Notes: generated from the sequence alone by a model not told the origin. Positions 16,654 to 26,227 are shown, counted from the stretch's first letter. The stretch is 64,000 nucleotides of DNA from Lutacidiplasma sp049802875 (GCA_049802875.1 JBARNH010000019.1:1-64000), one strand, 5' to 3'. Numbers and translations: made by a program.

Positions 16654-17484
16654 GTGCCGACGGACGAGGAGCCCCTTCCGTCGAGCCGCCCGGCGGCGAG
16701 CGACCTCTCCGAGTCCGAGGCGGCCGACGAGGCGGCGGAGGAGGAGGCGGAGACCGAGGCGTTGGCCACGACCCCGCGGCGACCCGCGGGCCCGACCTTC
16801 AAGATCTCCACGTTCATCTACGTCTTCCTCGGGATGGTCGGCCTCCTGATGATCATCGACACGCCGGCCCGCAACCAGATCGCGACGCTCCTCGGGATCA
16901 GCTCGACGGCCGGAGGGCCGCTCTACTACGCGATCGGATTCAACAGCCACTATCTCCTGGTCACGATGGCGATCGCCGGCGCGCTCGAGATGCTCATCAC
17001 CGCGTTCGCGTACAACTACACCACCGACTGGATCAAGGCGGCGAAGGTCCAGAAGTGGAGCGCCGCCTTCCGCAAGGTCCAGATGGAGGCGATCCGCTCG
17101 GGCAAGAAGGACCGCATCGCGGCGCTGAAACCCCATCAGGAGCGGCTCACCCGCCTCTCGAGCGAGGTGTCGATCGCTCAGTTCAAGGGGATGGCGATCA
17201 CGTGGTTCCTGCTGATCCTGATCTACACCTGGATCGGGCTCCTCATCGAGAACGCGACCGTCGCGGCCCAGACGGTGAGCTTGGGCGGCACCCAACTCAA
17301 CCTCTACACCTTCAAGGTGTTCAATTACTTCCCGATCTGGTTCTTCATCTTCAGTCTGTACACGATCCCCTTCTCGCTCATCTTCCGCCGGATCCTGAAG
17401 AACTACTGGCTGCGGCGATACCTGGACCGGCAATCACCCCCACCCACTCCTCCGGCCCCGGGCGTGGCCGGGGGCTCGGCGTGA
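16654..17484 (+). CDS. DUF106 / EMC3-TMCO1-family membrane insertase (Oxa1 superfamily)
   Basis: Archaeal relative of YidC/Oxa1/Get1/EMC3 that is thought to insert membrane proteins. After a ~45-residue acidic N-terminal region (DLSESEAADEAAEEEAETE) there are three or four hydrophobic helices (about 50-70, 88-112, 175-198 and 222-245). Between the second and third lies the characteristic basic coiled-coil hairpin (WSAAFRKVQMEAIRSGKKDR, KPHQERLTRLSSEV). Its position right after secY matches most euryarchaea. GTG start five bases after secY; the stop overlaps the GTG of the kinase. Confidence 0.85.
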   Translation: MPTDEEPLPSSRPAASDLSESEAADEAAEEEAETEALATTPRRPAGPTFKISTFIYVFLGMVGLLMIIDTPARNQIATLLGISSTAGGPLYYAIGFNSHYLLVTMAIAGALEMLITAFAYNYTTDWIKAAKVQKWSAAFRKVQMEAIRSGKKDRIAALKPHQERLTRLSSEVSIAQFKGMAITWFLLILIYTWIGLLIENATVAAQTVSLGGTQLNLYTFKVFNYFPIWFFIFSLYTIPFSLIFRRILKNYWLRRYLDRQSPPPTPPAPGVAGGSA

Positions 17485-18029
17485 TCGGGTGGGTCGTCGC
17501 CCTCGGCGGACCCCCCGGGAGCGGAAAATCGACGGCCGGGCGGATCGTCGCCGACCGGCTCGACCTCGAATACCGCTCCGCGGGCGAGATCTTCCGCTCG
17601 GAAGCGGCGCGGCTCGGGATGGACCTCGCGGCGTTCGGCCGGTACGCGGAACGTCATCCCGAGGTCGACCGTGAGCTCGACCGCACCATGCAGGCGCTCG
17701 CCCGCCCGGGCCGCCTCCTCGATGGTCGCATCCAGGGAGTCCTCTGCCGACGAAACGGCACGCCGGTCCGGTACGTCGTCGTAACGGCGGAGTTGGACGA
17801 ACGGGTTCGTCGGATCGCTCGACGGGACGGTCAATCGCTCACGGAGGCCGCGGAGCAGGTCCGCGTTCGGGAAGCGAGCGAGCGCGCCCGCTACTCGACG
17901 TTCTACGGGATCGATCTCGACCGGGAGCCGGCGGACCTGACGGTCGATTCGACCCACCAGCGCCCGGCCGATGTGGCGGCGGCGATCGGCGAGTTCGTAC
18001 GATCGCCGGGTCCCCGGAGCTCGGGATGA
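17481..18029 (+). CDS. cmk: Cytidylate kinase
   Basis: Transfers phosphate from ATP to CMP/dCMP. Walker A is GGPPGSGKSTAGR at residues 8-20, followed by EYRSAGEIFR, which is the archaeal CMK-type nucleotide-binding segment (instead of the adk pattern), and DGRIQGVLCRR in the middle. 182 residues. Known archaeal gene orders place cmk near the secY-cbf5 segment. Adenylate kinase, L34e and L14e, which share this segment in many other euryarchaea, are missing here. GTGA overlap with the DUF106 gene and ATGA overlap with the pseudouridine synthase gene. Confidence 0.88.
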   Translation: MIGWVVALGGPPGSGKSTAGRIVADRLDLEYRSAGEIFRSEAARLGMDLAAFGRYAERHPEVDRELDRTMQALARPGRLLDGRIQGVLCRRNGTPVRYVVVTAELDERVRRIARRDGQSLTEAAEQVRVREASERARYSTFYGIDLDREPADLTVDSTHQRPADVAAAIGEFVRSPGPRSSG

Positions 18030-18985
18030 CGGCCGACGCCCTGGACCCGGTCGCGACGCGGCTTAGGGAGGGCGCCTTCCTCCTGATCGACAAACCCCGC
18101 GGCCCGTCGTCGCACCAGGTGACCGCCTGGGCGCGCGACCTCCTCGGGGTCGACCGCGCGGGCCACGCCGGGACGCTCGACCCCAACGTGTCGGGACTCC
18201 TCTGGGTCGGGGTCGGACCGGCGTTGAAGCTCCTTCCGCTCGTCCTCGAGTTCCCGAAGCGGTACATCGGGGTCGTGGCGCTCCACGGGACGGTCGCCCC
18301 CCGCGAGCTCCGCCGCGTCCTCGAGGAGTTCACCGGACCGGTCTATCAGACACCGCCCGTGCGCTCCGCCGTCAAGCGGGAGCGACGGGTTCGCACGATC
18401 CATCGTCTGGAGCTGCTCGAGGCCGACGGGAGCCGTATCCTGATCGACGTCGTCGCCGACTCCGGGACCTACATCCGGACGCTCGCGGTCGACTTGGGGG
18501 AGGCCCTCGGCGTGGGAGGGCACCTGGAGGAACTACGGCGCATCGCGACCGGACCGTTCGACGAGCACCGGAGCGTCCCGCTCACGGCCCTGGCCGACGC
18601 CCTCGTACGCCGCCGCGACGGCGATCCCGCGCCGCTCCTCGCCCTGCTGCACCCGATCGACGAGGTCTGGCGCGAGTTCCCGGCGATCGTCCTCAAGGAC
18701 TCGGCGGCGAGCGCGGTCGCCCATGGGGCCGGCCTCGCGAGCGGAGGGATCCTCGCGCTCCCGAGGACATTCTCCCGGGACTCCCGGGTCGCGCTCGTCA
18801 ACCGCGCGGGAGAGCTCATCGCGACGGGCGTCGCGCTCCACGACTCGACGGAGATCGGTGCGGTCGCGCACGGGTGGGTGGTGAGCGGCACCCGCGTCTT
18901 TGTCGACCCCCACCGGTTCCCTGCCCTCTGGCAAGGACCTCGGACGGCGCGAAGTCGACCGCCGGTCGTTGACGGTGCCCGCTAG
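18026..18985 (+). CDS. cbf5: tRNA/rRNA pseudouridine synthase Cbf5 (TruB family)
   Basis: Catalytic subunit of archaeal H/ACA ribonucleoproteins, and also able to make tRNA pseudouridine 55. The TruB catalytic motif is GHAGTLDPNVSG, with Asp52 as the nucleophile; IDKPRGPSSHQVTAW precedes it and DSGTYIRTLAVDLGEALG is the third family motif. The C-terminal ~80 residues form a PUA domain (VAHGAGLASGGILAL). 319 residues, normal. Last gene of the ribosomal run. Confidence 0.92.
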   Translation: MTADALDPVATRLREGAFLLIDKPRGPSSHQVTAWARDLLGVDRAGHAGTLDPNVSGLLWVGVGPALKLLPLVLEFPKRYIGVVALHGTVAPRELRRVLEEFTGPVYQTPPVRSAVKRERRVRTIHRLELLEADGSRILIDVVADSGTYIRTLAVDLGEALGVGGHLEELRRIATGPFDEHRSVPLTALADALVRRRDGDPAPLLALLHPIDEVWREFPAIVLKDSAASAVAHGAGLASGGILALPRTFSRDSRVALVNRAGELIATGVALHDSTEIGAVAHGWVVSGTRVFVDPHRFPALWQGPRTARSRPPVVDGAR

Positions 18986-19016
18986 GGTTATCTTTTTCCC
19001 CCAGTCGAGCGCCAAG

Positions 19017-22000
19017 ATGGCTTCGCCCGCGTCCGACCGGAACGGGGGAGGGACGCGCCTCCTCGGGGGATTGGCTCGATGGGTCATCCGGCACCCGTGG
19101 TATCCGATCGTGTTCTGGGTCCTCTTGTTCGTACTCACGGTACCGTTCCTCTCGCTCATCGGCTCGGTGACGACGAACTCGACCCAGTCAACCCCGGCGA
19201 ATGCGCCGAGCTCGATGGCGAACGCCGAGCTCGCCCGGCTGTTCCCGAACACCACCGGAGGATCGTCGAGCACGATCCTGCTCGTCGGCTCGGACATGAC
19301 CGACGCGAACGCCCAGGGGGTCGTCTTGAACGTGACCGCCGCGCTGGCCGCGGACCGTAGTCTTTCGAACGTCGGATCGGTCGACTCCGTCTACACCAGT
19401 TACGCATCGTACCTGGTGGGGCAGGCCCAGCTGGCGCTCGGCGTCGTCCACGCCGGGCTCTCGAGCACCCCCTCGACCCCGGTCGCGGTGAATCAATCGG
19501 CCGAGCTCCTCTGGGGCACGCCCGGGGTGTTCCTCAACGCCTGGGAGGCCGACGTGGCGAACGGCACGGAGCCTCCCGCCGCCAACTACGTAGCCTACCA
19601 GCAGGCACGCAGCGCGCTCGCCAACTCGAGCTCGTCGCTCGAGGTGCTTTCGGCGTTCTACCAAGGAACCCCCTCGGCGCCGGGGTTCAACAGTTCGACC
19701 GGATGTTGGACCGACCCACCGACCGTCCGCGCGTGCTCCGACACGACGGCTCGGGCGACCGAAGCCGGTCTCATTCCGACCCTCGTACCGAACCCGGCCG
19801 ATCGAGCGATCCCCTTCGCGGTGCTCGCGACGTTGGGTCTCGAGAACGAGAGCCTCTGGCCGAGCGTGCAGTCGACGACCTCCCTCATCCTCGGCAACAC
19901 TAGCGGTCTCTCCGGTGGCTGGATCCTGCGCGTCTGGCAAGCGTTCCCCTCGAGCACTCCGAGCCCCGACACGCTCTCGACCTGGGCGCAAGGGCTCGTG
20001 GCGGCGTCGACCCTCTCGGACGAACCGCTGCCGGTCCCCGCGGCGATCTACACCCAGTTCGTGGACCCCTCGGGCACCGCCCAGATCGTTCAGGTAGAGT
20101 TCACGGTCGCCGACGACGCGACGAACCATAGCGGCGGCGATCCCGTGTACTCGGACCTCCCGAAGATCGACGCGATCGTCCCCGGGGTCGTCCGCGCCTC
20201 CGACTCGACCCACTCGATCTCGTACGTTCAGACCGGCACCGCCCCGCTCGACCTCTTGAGCCAGACCGCGGTGAACTCGTCGATCGCGCTCGTCCTTCCG
20301 CTCACGGTCGGTCTGCTGCTCGTGATCTCGATGGTGTACTTCCGGTCGCCGATGACCCCGCTCGTCACGTTCGCGATCCTGGGCATCGCACTGGTCCTGG
20401 GGCTCGGCGGGACCGTGATGATCGGGGAGTTGGTGACCCACGTCGACTCCACGGCCCTCACCCTCGAGGAGGTCTTCGTGCTCGGGGTCGGGACCGATTA
20501 TTCGATCTTCATGGTCGCCCGGTATCGGGAGGAGCTCGTCGGGGGGAAGAGCTCGGACGACGCGATCGTCGCGTCGATCTCCTGGGCCGGCCAATCGGTC
20601 GCCACCAGCGGGTCCACCGCCATCATCGCGACCCTCGCGCTCACGTTCAGCGGGGTCGCGTTGCTCTCCCAGTGGGGCGCCGTCCTCTCGCTCGCGATCC
20701 TGATCACCGTGCTCGTCTCGCTCACGATGGTCCCGGCCTGCCTCAAGCTGATCGGACCACGGATCTTCTGGCCGACGACCCGGGAACGTTTCCGGCGACG
20801 GGCCGCGGTCGTCGCGGAGCGGAACCGGACGGAACGGACGTACTTCTACCGGGTGGGCCGTGCGACGCAGCGCCGACCCGGAGTGACGGTCGGGGTGATC
20901 CTGCTCGTCTCCGTTCCGCTCATCATTATCGCTTTACAGGTCCCCCTCTCGTACGATTACTTTGCCCAATTGCCGAGCGGACACCCCGCGTCCGACGGGC
21001 TGAACCAGCTCGGGCAACACTTCGGCCCCGGCTTCGCTACGCCGTCCTTCGCGCTGGTCACGTTCGCGGCCCCGCTGCTGGTCGGCAATACTACGAACGC
21101 CACCGAATTCACGGACGTTGCGGCGCTGACCGGCCTCGCCAACTCCACCGCCGGGATCGCCGCGGTCTCCTCTCCCGTGGGGCCGGACGGGGCCTCCCTC
21201 TCCGACTGGCTCAGCCTCTCGACGATCCCCTCGGCCACCCGCGCCAATCTGATCGGAGCGCTGTCGGGGTTCGTGGGCACGGACGGACGCACGGTGCTCC
21301 TCTCGCTGGTGCCAGTGGGGGCCGGACTCTCGGTGGCGGCCGTGAACGCGGTCCAGTCGGTGGAGTCGTCGTTCGCGGGGTACGCGGCGTCCCATCCGGA
21401 AGTAACCGCGCTCGCGTACGGGGGCGGAGCGCCGACGATCAGTGACCTCGCCAACGAGACCGCGACCGCGACCGATTACCTCGTCGCCGCGGTCTCGATC
21501 GGACTCGTGCTCGTGCTCCTCGTCGTGCTCCGATCGTGGATCATCGCCCTGATGGCGATCGCGACGATCGGCATCTCGATCAGTTGGGCATGGGCGGTCA
21601 CGTACCTCGTGTTCCAGGAATTGCTCGGTTTTCCGCTGTTCTTCTACGTTCGGACGATCCTGTTCATCCTCGTCCTCGGGCTCGGCATCGACTACAACAT
21701 CTTCCTCCTGACCCGGGTCCGCGAAGAGCGGGTGCACGGCCGAAGCACGAGTGAAGCGGCCGTCGAGGCGGTCGCTCGAACGGGCGGGATCATCACCGCC
21801 GCCGCGCTGATCCTCGCCAGCGCGTTCGGGGCACTCCTGGTCGGTGAGTTCACCCTGATCCGGGCGATCGGGTTCTCGGTGGCCGTTGCCGTGGTTCTGG
21901 ACGCGATGGTCGTGCGGACGTTCCTCGTCCCGGCCTCGCTCCAGCTGCTCGGCGAGCGAGTCTGGAGCCTGAGCGGCCGCCGGCCTCGCCCGACGACCGC

Positions 22001-22067
22001 CCCCGACGCTCCGTCGGCCGACCCGGGCGCTTCCGCTCCGGCCGCTCCCCCCACCGGCGTCCCCTGA
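19017..22067 (+). CDS. MMPL/RND-family transporter
   Basis: Large membrane protein of 1016 residues with the two-fold RND layout: one N-terminal helix (about 23-45), an extracellular domain of ~330 residues rich in Asn, Ser and Thr, a bundle of five helices, then a repeat of the same plan. The two MMPL signatures GVGTDYSIFMVARYREEL and GLGIDYNIFLLTRVREER occur in corresponding helices of each half. ATG 19017 was chosen because the N-terminus then starts just before the first helix; a TTATCTTTT element lies at 18989-18997. Archaeal members are thought to export lipids or hydrophobic compounds. The substrate here is unknown. Confidence 0.85.
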   Translation: MASPASDRNGGGTRLLGGLARWVIRHPWYPIVFWVLLFVLTVPFLSLIGSVTTNSTQSTPANAPSSMANAELARLFPNTTGGSSSTILLVGSDMTDANAQGVVLNVTAALAADRSLSNVGSVDSVYTSYASYLVGQAQLALGVVHAGLSSTPSTPVAVNQSAELLWGTPGVFLNAWEADVANGTEPPAANYVAYQQARSALANSSSSLEVLSAFYQGTPSAPGFNSSTGCWTDPPTVRACSDTTARATEAGLIPTLVPNPADRAIPFAVLATLGLENESLWPSVQSTTSLILGNTSGLSGGWILRVWQAFPSSTPSPDTLSTWAQGLVAASTLSDEPLPVPAAIYTQFVDPSGTAQIVQVEFTVADDATNHSGGDPVYSDLPKIDAIVPGVVRASDSTHSISYVQTGTAPLDLLSQTAVNSSIALVLPLTVGLLLVISMVYFRSPMTPLVTFAILGIALVLGLGGTVMIGELVTHVDSTALTLEEVFVLGVGTDYSIFMVARYREELVGGKSSDDAIVASISWAGQSVATSGSTAIIATLALTFSGVALLSQWGAVLSLAILITVLVSLTMVPACLKLIGPRIFWPTTRERFRRRAAVVAERNRTERTYFYRVGRATQRRPGVTVGVILLVSVPLIIIALQVPLSYDYFAQLPSGHPASDGLNQLGQHFGPGFATPSFALVTFAAPLLVGNTTNATEFTDVAALTGLANSTAGIAAVSSPVGPDGASLSDWLSLSTIPSATRANLIGALSGFVGTDGRTVLLSLVPVGAGLSVAAVNAVQSVESSFAGYAASHPEVTALAYGGGAPTISDLANETATATDYLVAAVSIGLVLVLLVVLRSWIIALMAIATIGISISWAWAVTYLVFQELLGFPLFFYVRTILFILVLGLGIDYNIFLLTRVREERVHGRSTSEAAVEAVARTGGIITAAALILASAFGALLVGEFTLIRAIGFSVAVAVVLDAMVVRTFLVPASLQLLGERVWSLSGRRPRPTTAPDAPSADPGASAPAAPPTGVP

Positions 22068-22095
22068 ATCCTCCGTCGCGCGGGCCTCGGACGCG

Positions 22096-22536
22096 TTACT
22101 TCGCGAGGAACTTCGCCCGGGCCCGCTCCAAGTGCTCGTCCACAGACGAGCTGTCGATGACGTCAACGACCGTACCGGCCGCGTCGATGAGGAACGTGAC
22201 CCGTCGGGCGTTCCCTCGGGGGCCGAGCACCCCGTAGAGCGTGCCGACCTTCTTCGCTGAATCGGCGATCAGCGGGAACGGAAGTCCGTACTTGACCCGG
22301 AACGCTTGCTGGGCGGCACATTCATCGGTGCTGACGCCGACCACCGCCACCTTCTTCGCCCGGTACTCGGGGTAGACGTCCCGGAATCCCTTCGCTTCGA
22401 TCGTGCAGCCCGGCGTGTCGGCCTTCGGATAGAAGTACAGGACGACCGGCGACCCGCGGACCGAGGAGAATCGAAACGGTGTTCCGTCGTGGTCCGGTGC
22501 CTCGAAATCCGGGGCCTTCTCTCCCATCGCGATCAT
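22096..22536 (-). CDS. bcp: Peroxiredoxin, BCP/PrxQ type
   Basis: Thiol peroxidase that reduces hydroperoxides. Peroxidatic Cys is in KADTPGCTIEAKGFRD, with the flanking APDFEAPDHDG and YFYPKADTPGC typical of PrxQ. The common second Cys five residues further on is absent (Lys there). A Cys in STDECAAQ may take over, or the enzyme works as a 1-Cys form. 146 residues, normal. It faces the MMPL gene with a 28-nt gap between the stops. Confidence 0.88.
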   Translation of the reverse strand: MIAMGEKAPDFEAPDHDGTPFRFSSVRGSPVVLYFYPKADTPGCTIEAKGFRDVYPEYRAKKVAVVGVSTDECAAQQAFRVKYGLPFPLIADSAKKVGTLYGVLGPRGNARRVTFLIDAAGTVVDVIDSSSVDEHLERARAKFLAK

Positions 22537-22602
22537 CAGGCCGGCATCTCGCCGGGGATATTTTAGGTGAGAGACGAACCCCGGGTCTCGGGACGGCCCG
22601 GA

Positions 22603-22839
22603 CTATCCGCTGCCGACCGTGACGAGGGTTTCGGTCGATTTCAGCCCCGGGATCCGGCGGATCTTATGCACGACCGTGTCGAGCGCCTCGTTGATGTGCG
22701 GGGCCTCGACCTTCACGATCAGGTCAAACGGGCCCGTGACGGCCTGCACCTCCGTAACGCCGGGGATCGCCTTCATCCGTCGTAGGACGTCGTCGAGTTT
22801 TCCGACGTCGATCTCGACGAGCAAGTAGAGCGTCTCCAT
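22603..22839 (-). CDS. Stand-alone Lrp/AsnC ligand-binding (RAM) domain protein
   Basis: A 78-residue protein consisting only of the alpha/beta RAM domain that in Lrp regulators binds amino acids and builds octamers (LYLLVEIDVGKLDDVLRRM, GVTEVQAVTGPFDLIVKVE, IRRIPGLKSTETLV). There is no DNA-binding helix-turn-helix, and none can be added because the frame ends upstream. Such small RAM proteins are common in archaea and probably modulate other Lrp proteins or sense amino acids. Confidence 0.85.
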   Translation of the reverse strand: METLYLLVEIDVGKLDDVLRRMKAIPGVTEVQAVTGPFDLIVKVEAPHINEALDTVVHKIRRIPGLKSTETLVTVGSG

Positions 22840-22981
22840 CTCGGGCCCCGCAGTGGCACCGGACGCACCGGGACGCTCTTCAAGCTAGCGCGCGCGAGGA
22901 AAGAGCGCGGTCCCTTGCCCCCGGACTGCGGACTCGCCCGCCCAAAGTGTTATGGCTGGCCGGGGGCCGCACCCACCGCCC

Positions 22982-24199
22982 ATGGACCTCGTCCTGCGCG
23001 ATACACTCTCCGGTTCCCAGCGCGCGGTCCGTCGGCGGCCGGGGCATCCCCTTTCGATGTATGTCTGCGGACCCACGGTCTACGATGCGGCTCACGTCGG
23101 ACACGCCCGGACGTACCTCTATTTCGACGTCGTGCGCCGGTTCCTCGAGGCCGAGGGGGTCCCGGTGCGCCACGTGATGAACGTGACGGACATCGAGGAC
23201 AAGATTGAGGCGAGGGCGGCTCAACTCGGCCTTACCTGGCGAGCCCTGGCACGACGCGAGGAGCGAGGGTTCTTTCGGGACCTCGCCGCCGCGAACATTC
23301 TCCCGCCGCATCGGCGGCCGCGGGCCACCGAGTTCGTGCCCGAGATGATCCGGGTGGTCCGACGTCTCGTACGCACGGGTCGGGTCCGACGGGAAGGGGA
23401 CGAATGGATCTACTCCCCACCGCCCCGCGGACCTCACGAGAACTTCCCGACGGACCGCCAGCTCGCAATCCACGCGGTGACCGAGCCCGGTCATCCGTTT
23501 CCGGAACGGGAAGGCGCCGCCGGGGAGTTCATGGTGTGGAAACGGCAGGCCCCGCCGAAGGCGTCGTGGCCGAGCCCCTGGGGCCGGGGGATTCCCGGCT
23601 GGCACCTGGAGTGCTACGCGATGGCCCAGAAGATCCTCGGAATCCCGGTCGACCTCCACGGAGGTGGCCACGACCTCATCTATCCGCACCATTACGCGGA
23701 GAACGAGGTCGCGCTCCAACTGCGAGGCACCGCGTTCGCGCGCGTGTTCCTGCACACCGGATTCGTGCTCATCGACGGGGGAAAGATGTCGAAATCTACG
23801 GGCAATTTGATCCCGCTGCGAACCGCGTTGGACGACGTCGGAGCCGCGGCGCTCCGTTGGTATCTTCTCTCGATTCCGTTCTCCCAACGTCTCGAATGGG
23901 ACCCGGCCAAGCTCCATCGGGCCGCCGAGGAGTTGGCCGTCGTGCGCCGTGCGGTGCGCGCCTCGCTCGGCCCGAGCGTACGGGGCCGCGGAACGGCGGC
24001 CTCGATCCGACGCCTCGCCGGCGGGATCCGCAAAGAGCTGGCTGCCGGGCTCTCGACCGACCGGGCGTTCGCCCGGCTGCATTCTTGGGCGGAAGGCATC
24101 CAGGAGAGTCCGTCCACTAGAGTTTCCGCGGACGAACGAACCGCCGCCCGTCAGGAGTTCCGTTCGATCGAGGAACGGACCGGACTCTCGTTGCTCTAG
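22982..24199 (+). CDS. cysS: Cysteinyl-tRNA synthetase
   Basis: Charges tRNA-Cys. Class I signature HVGH (residues 38-41) and KMSKS (in GGKMSKSTGNL). Zinc ligands are visible as Cys29 (YVCGPTVYD), Cys in GWHLECYAMAQ, and His in HHYAENEVAL. 405 residues, shorter than bacterial CysRS (~460), with a trimmed anticodon-binding end. ATG 22982 is preferred to ATG 22952 because the first residues then match the family (MDLVLRDTLSG). A TATA-like GTGTTATGG lies at 22946-22954. The 3' end overlaps the convergent thiolase stop by 4 nt. Confidence 0.93.
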   Translation: MDLVLRDTLSGSQRAVRRRPGHPLSMYVCGPTVYDAAHVGHARTYLYFDVVRRFLEAEGVPVRHVMNVTDIEDKIEARAAQLGLTWRALARREERGFFRDLAAANILPPHRRPRATEFVPEMIRVVRRLVRTGRVRREGDEWIYSPPPRGPHENFPTDRQLAIHAVTEPGHPFPEREGAAGEFMVWKRQAPPKASWPSPWGRGIPGWHLECYAMAQKILGIPVDLHGGGHDLIYPHHYAENEVALQLRGTAFARVFLHTGFVLIDGGKMSKSTGNLIPLRTALDDVGAAALRWYLLSIPFSQRLEWDPAKLHRAAEELAVVRRAVRASLGPSVRGRGTAASIRRLAGGIRKELAAGLSTDRAFARLHSWAEGIQESPSTRVSADERTAARQEFRSIEERTGLSLL

Positions 24200-25401
24200 T
24201 GCCCGTTCCGGTCGACGATCAAGCTGAGACCGTTGCCGCCGCCCATACAGAGGGTGGCGAGTCCGAGCGACCGCTGGGAGCGGATGAGCTCGTGCACGAG
24301 GGTGACCACGATGCGGGCACCGCTGGCCCCGATCGGATGGCCCAAGGCCACCGCGCCGCCGTGGACGTTGAACTGCTCCTCCGAAAAGTCGAACGTCCGC
24401 TGCACGGCGATCGAGGCCGAAGCGTACGCCTCGTTGTGTTCCACCCGGTCAAAATCCGCGGGGCGTAGTCCCGTGCGCTCGAGGTGCTTGCGGACCGTAG
24501 GGATCGGGGATTCCATCACATCCCGGGGGTGCACCCCGCTCTCCGCCGCCGAATGGATCCACGCGATCGGCTTCGCTCCGCGCTCTCGCACTTCGCGCGG
24601 GCTCGCCAACACGAGCGCGGCGGCGCCGTCCGAAAGCTTGGACGAGTTTCCCGCGGTCAACACTCCGTCCGGTGCAAATGCCGGCGGGAGGCGCGCCAGT
24701 TTCTCGAGGGTGGTGTCGGCGCGCGGCGCCTCATCGTGGTCCAGGCCCGCCCCGCCGGGAGTCCATTCGCCCGGGACGGCCACCAGCTCGGGACCGAACG
24801 TGCCCGCCGTGACGGCCGCGGAGGCTCGAAGGTGGCTCCGCAGCCCGAACGCGTCGACGTCCCCCCGCGTCAAGTGAAATTTCTTCGCGATCCGCTCGCC
24901 GGTGAGCCCCATGATCTCGTGCTCGTCGTAGGCGTCGATCAGGGCATCCTGTTGCATTCCGTCGACGAGGGTGTGAGGACCGGGTGAGCTGCCCCAACGC
25001 ATCCCGCCGTCCAGCAGGTACGGAGCGTTCGACATGCTTTCCATCGCCCCGACGACGACCCGGTCGAACTCGCCGGCGAGGATCGCCAGGTACCCCCACT
25101 GGATCGCTTTCATCCCCGAACCGCAGACCATGTTGACCGTCGCGGCCCCCACCGAATCGGGAACTTCGGCGCCGCGGAGCACCTGACGGGCCGGATTCTG
25201 GCCTGCGCCCGCCTGGATCGCCTGACCAAAGAGCACCTCCTCGACGTCGCCGGGAGTCCAGCCCGCTCGTTCGATCGCTGCCCGAGCGGCCAAGGTTCCG
25301 AGGCGGGTGGCGGGGACCCCACGGAGCGCTCCTCCGAACCGACCGATCGGAGTCCGGACGGCCGAGAGGATGGCGACCGGACGTTCCGAGTTGGCCGGCA
25401 T
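24196..25401 (-). CDS. Acetyl-CoA acetyltransferase (thiolase)
   Basis: Condenses or cleaves acyl-CoA with CoA. All three catalytic motifs are present: the nucleophile Cys93 in VNMVCGSGMKA, His in GGAVALGHPIGASGAR, and the C-terminal Cys in LCMGGGNGLSL. The glycine-rich start VRTPIGRFGGAL is typical of biosynthetic thiolase II. At 401 residues it resembles degradative and PHB-type thiolases rather than the archaeal mevalonate-type, which travels with a DUF35 partner. No DUF35 gene is adjacent here. This favours a role in acyl-CoA or amino-acid breakdown. Confidence 0.9.
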   Translation of the reverse strand: MPANSERPVAILSAVRTPIGRFGGALRGVPATRLGTLAARAAIERAGWTPGDVEEVLFGQAIQAGAGQNPARQVLRGAEVPDSVGAATVNMVCGSGMKAIQWGYLAILAGEFDRVVVGAMESMSNAPYLLDGGMRWGSSPGPHTLVDGMQQDALIDAYDEHEIMGLTGERIAKKFHLTRGDVDAFGLRSHLRASAAVTAGTFGPELVAVPGEWTPGGAGLDHDEAPRADTTLEKLARLPPAFAPDGVLTAGNSSKLSDGAAALVLASPREVRERGAKPIAWIHSAAESGVHPRDVMESPIPTVRKHLERTGLRPADFDRVEHNEAYASASIAVQRTFDFSEEQFNVHGGAVALGHPIGASGARIVVTLVHELIRSQRSLGLATLCMGGGNGLSLIVDRNGH

Positions 25402-25463
25402 GATCGGTCGACCGGGGGCCGGATTAAGACTGTAACGACCGCGAGCGGAGCGAACGGGCCGCG

Positions 25464-26195
25464 CTAGTCCTCTTCGACGCGAGGCGCGAGGAGGTACCGT
25501 CCTTCTCCGCGACCGGAGCCCATGGCGAACTCGACCTTGAGCGGGTATTCGTTGCCGACATGGAGCGTCGTATCCTCCGCCGAGATCGACTTGACCATCG
25601 CGGAAAAGAAGTCGAGCGGATACATGCTCTTGACCGCCTCCTTCACGTCGAGCTTCGTCAGGTTCTCCTTGGCGATGCGGAGGTCGAGCTGATCGGTCTC
25701 CCCTTCCGAGTGCATCGTGAACGCCTCGGGATCGAGGGTCAGGGTCACGTGGTCAGTGAAGCTCTCGCTGCCGCGAATCCCTTGGCGTAGGTCCTCGGTC
25801 TTGACGGTCACGCTGGCCGGAGGGCTCACGTTCGGCACCTTGGGGTCGGTGATCCCCGCCGGGTCGACCACGGCCATCTGCCGGATGACTCGGCCGAGAG
25901 AGGCGACGAGTCGGTTCTTGCCGTCGAACTGGAAATCGATGACGTCCCCGGGTTTCGACAGTCGAAGGACCTCCTTCAACTTCTCGACGTCGACCCCGAG
26001 CTCGGTCGGTTCCCCGGTGAACTCCTCGAAGACCGCCTTGTGCAGCTTCAGGACCAACATCGCCACATGCGACGGGTCGACCGCCTTCGCCTCAAGACCG
26101 TCCTTGGAGATGGTGAGTTTGACCTCGCTCACGAGAGTGGAGACCACCTCGACGACCTCGCGGAGGTTCTCCATCTTCATCCGGAGCTTGAACAT
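25464..26195 (-). CDS. pcn: DNA polymerase sliding clamp (PCNA)
   Basis: Ring-forming processivity factor for DNA polymerases, FEN1, ligase and others. Pattern: LREVVEVVSTLVSEVKLTI, ISKDGLEAKAVDPSHVAMLVLKL, then the interdomain connecting loop, and C-terminal NEYPLKVEFAMGSGRGEGRYLLAPR-type end (LLAPRVEED). 243 residues, normal. Start ATG 26195 (MFKLRMKMENL); the ORF could extend 8 codons but the TATA-like TCTAAAAAGC box at 26228-26237 supports a short leader. A single PCNA gene suggests a homotrimer. Confidence 0.94.
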   Translation of the reverse strand: MFKLRMKMENLREVVEVVSTLVSEVKLTISKDGLEAKAVDPSHVAMLVLKLHKAVFEEFTGEPTELGVDVEKLKEVLRLSKPGDVIDFQFDGKNRLVASLGRVIRQMAVVDPAGITDPKVPNVSPPASVTVKTEDLRQGIRGSESFTDHVTLTLDPEAFTMHSEGETDQLDLRIAKENLTKLDVKEAVKSMYPLDFFSAMVKSISAEDTTLHVGNEYPLKVEFAMGSGRGEGRYLLAPRVEED

Positions 26196-26227
26196 CGTAA
26201 TCCTCGGGGCGGACCACATCGACCCCC

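Noticed and set aside
22982..24199. Mycothiol-type cysteine ligase (MshC-like) instead of CysRS
   Set aside because: The KMSKS and HIGH regions, the tRNA synthetase length and an archaeal host favour CysRS; no mycothiol genes are nearby.
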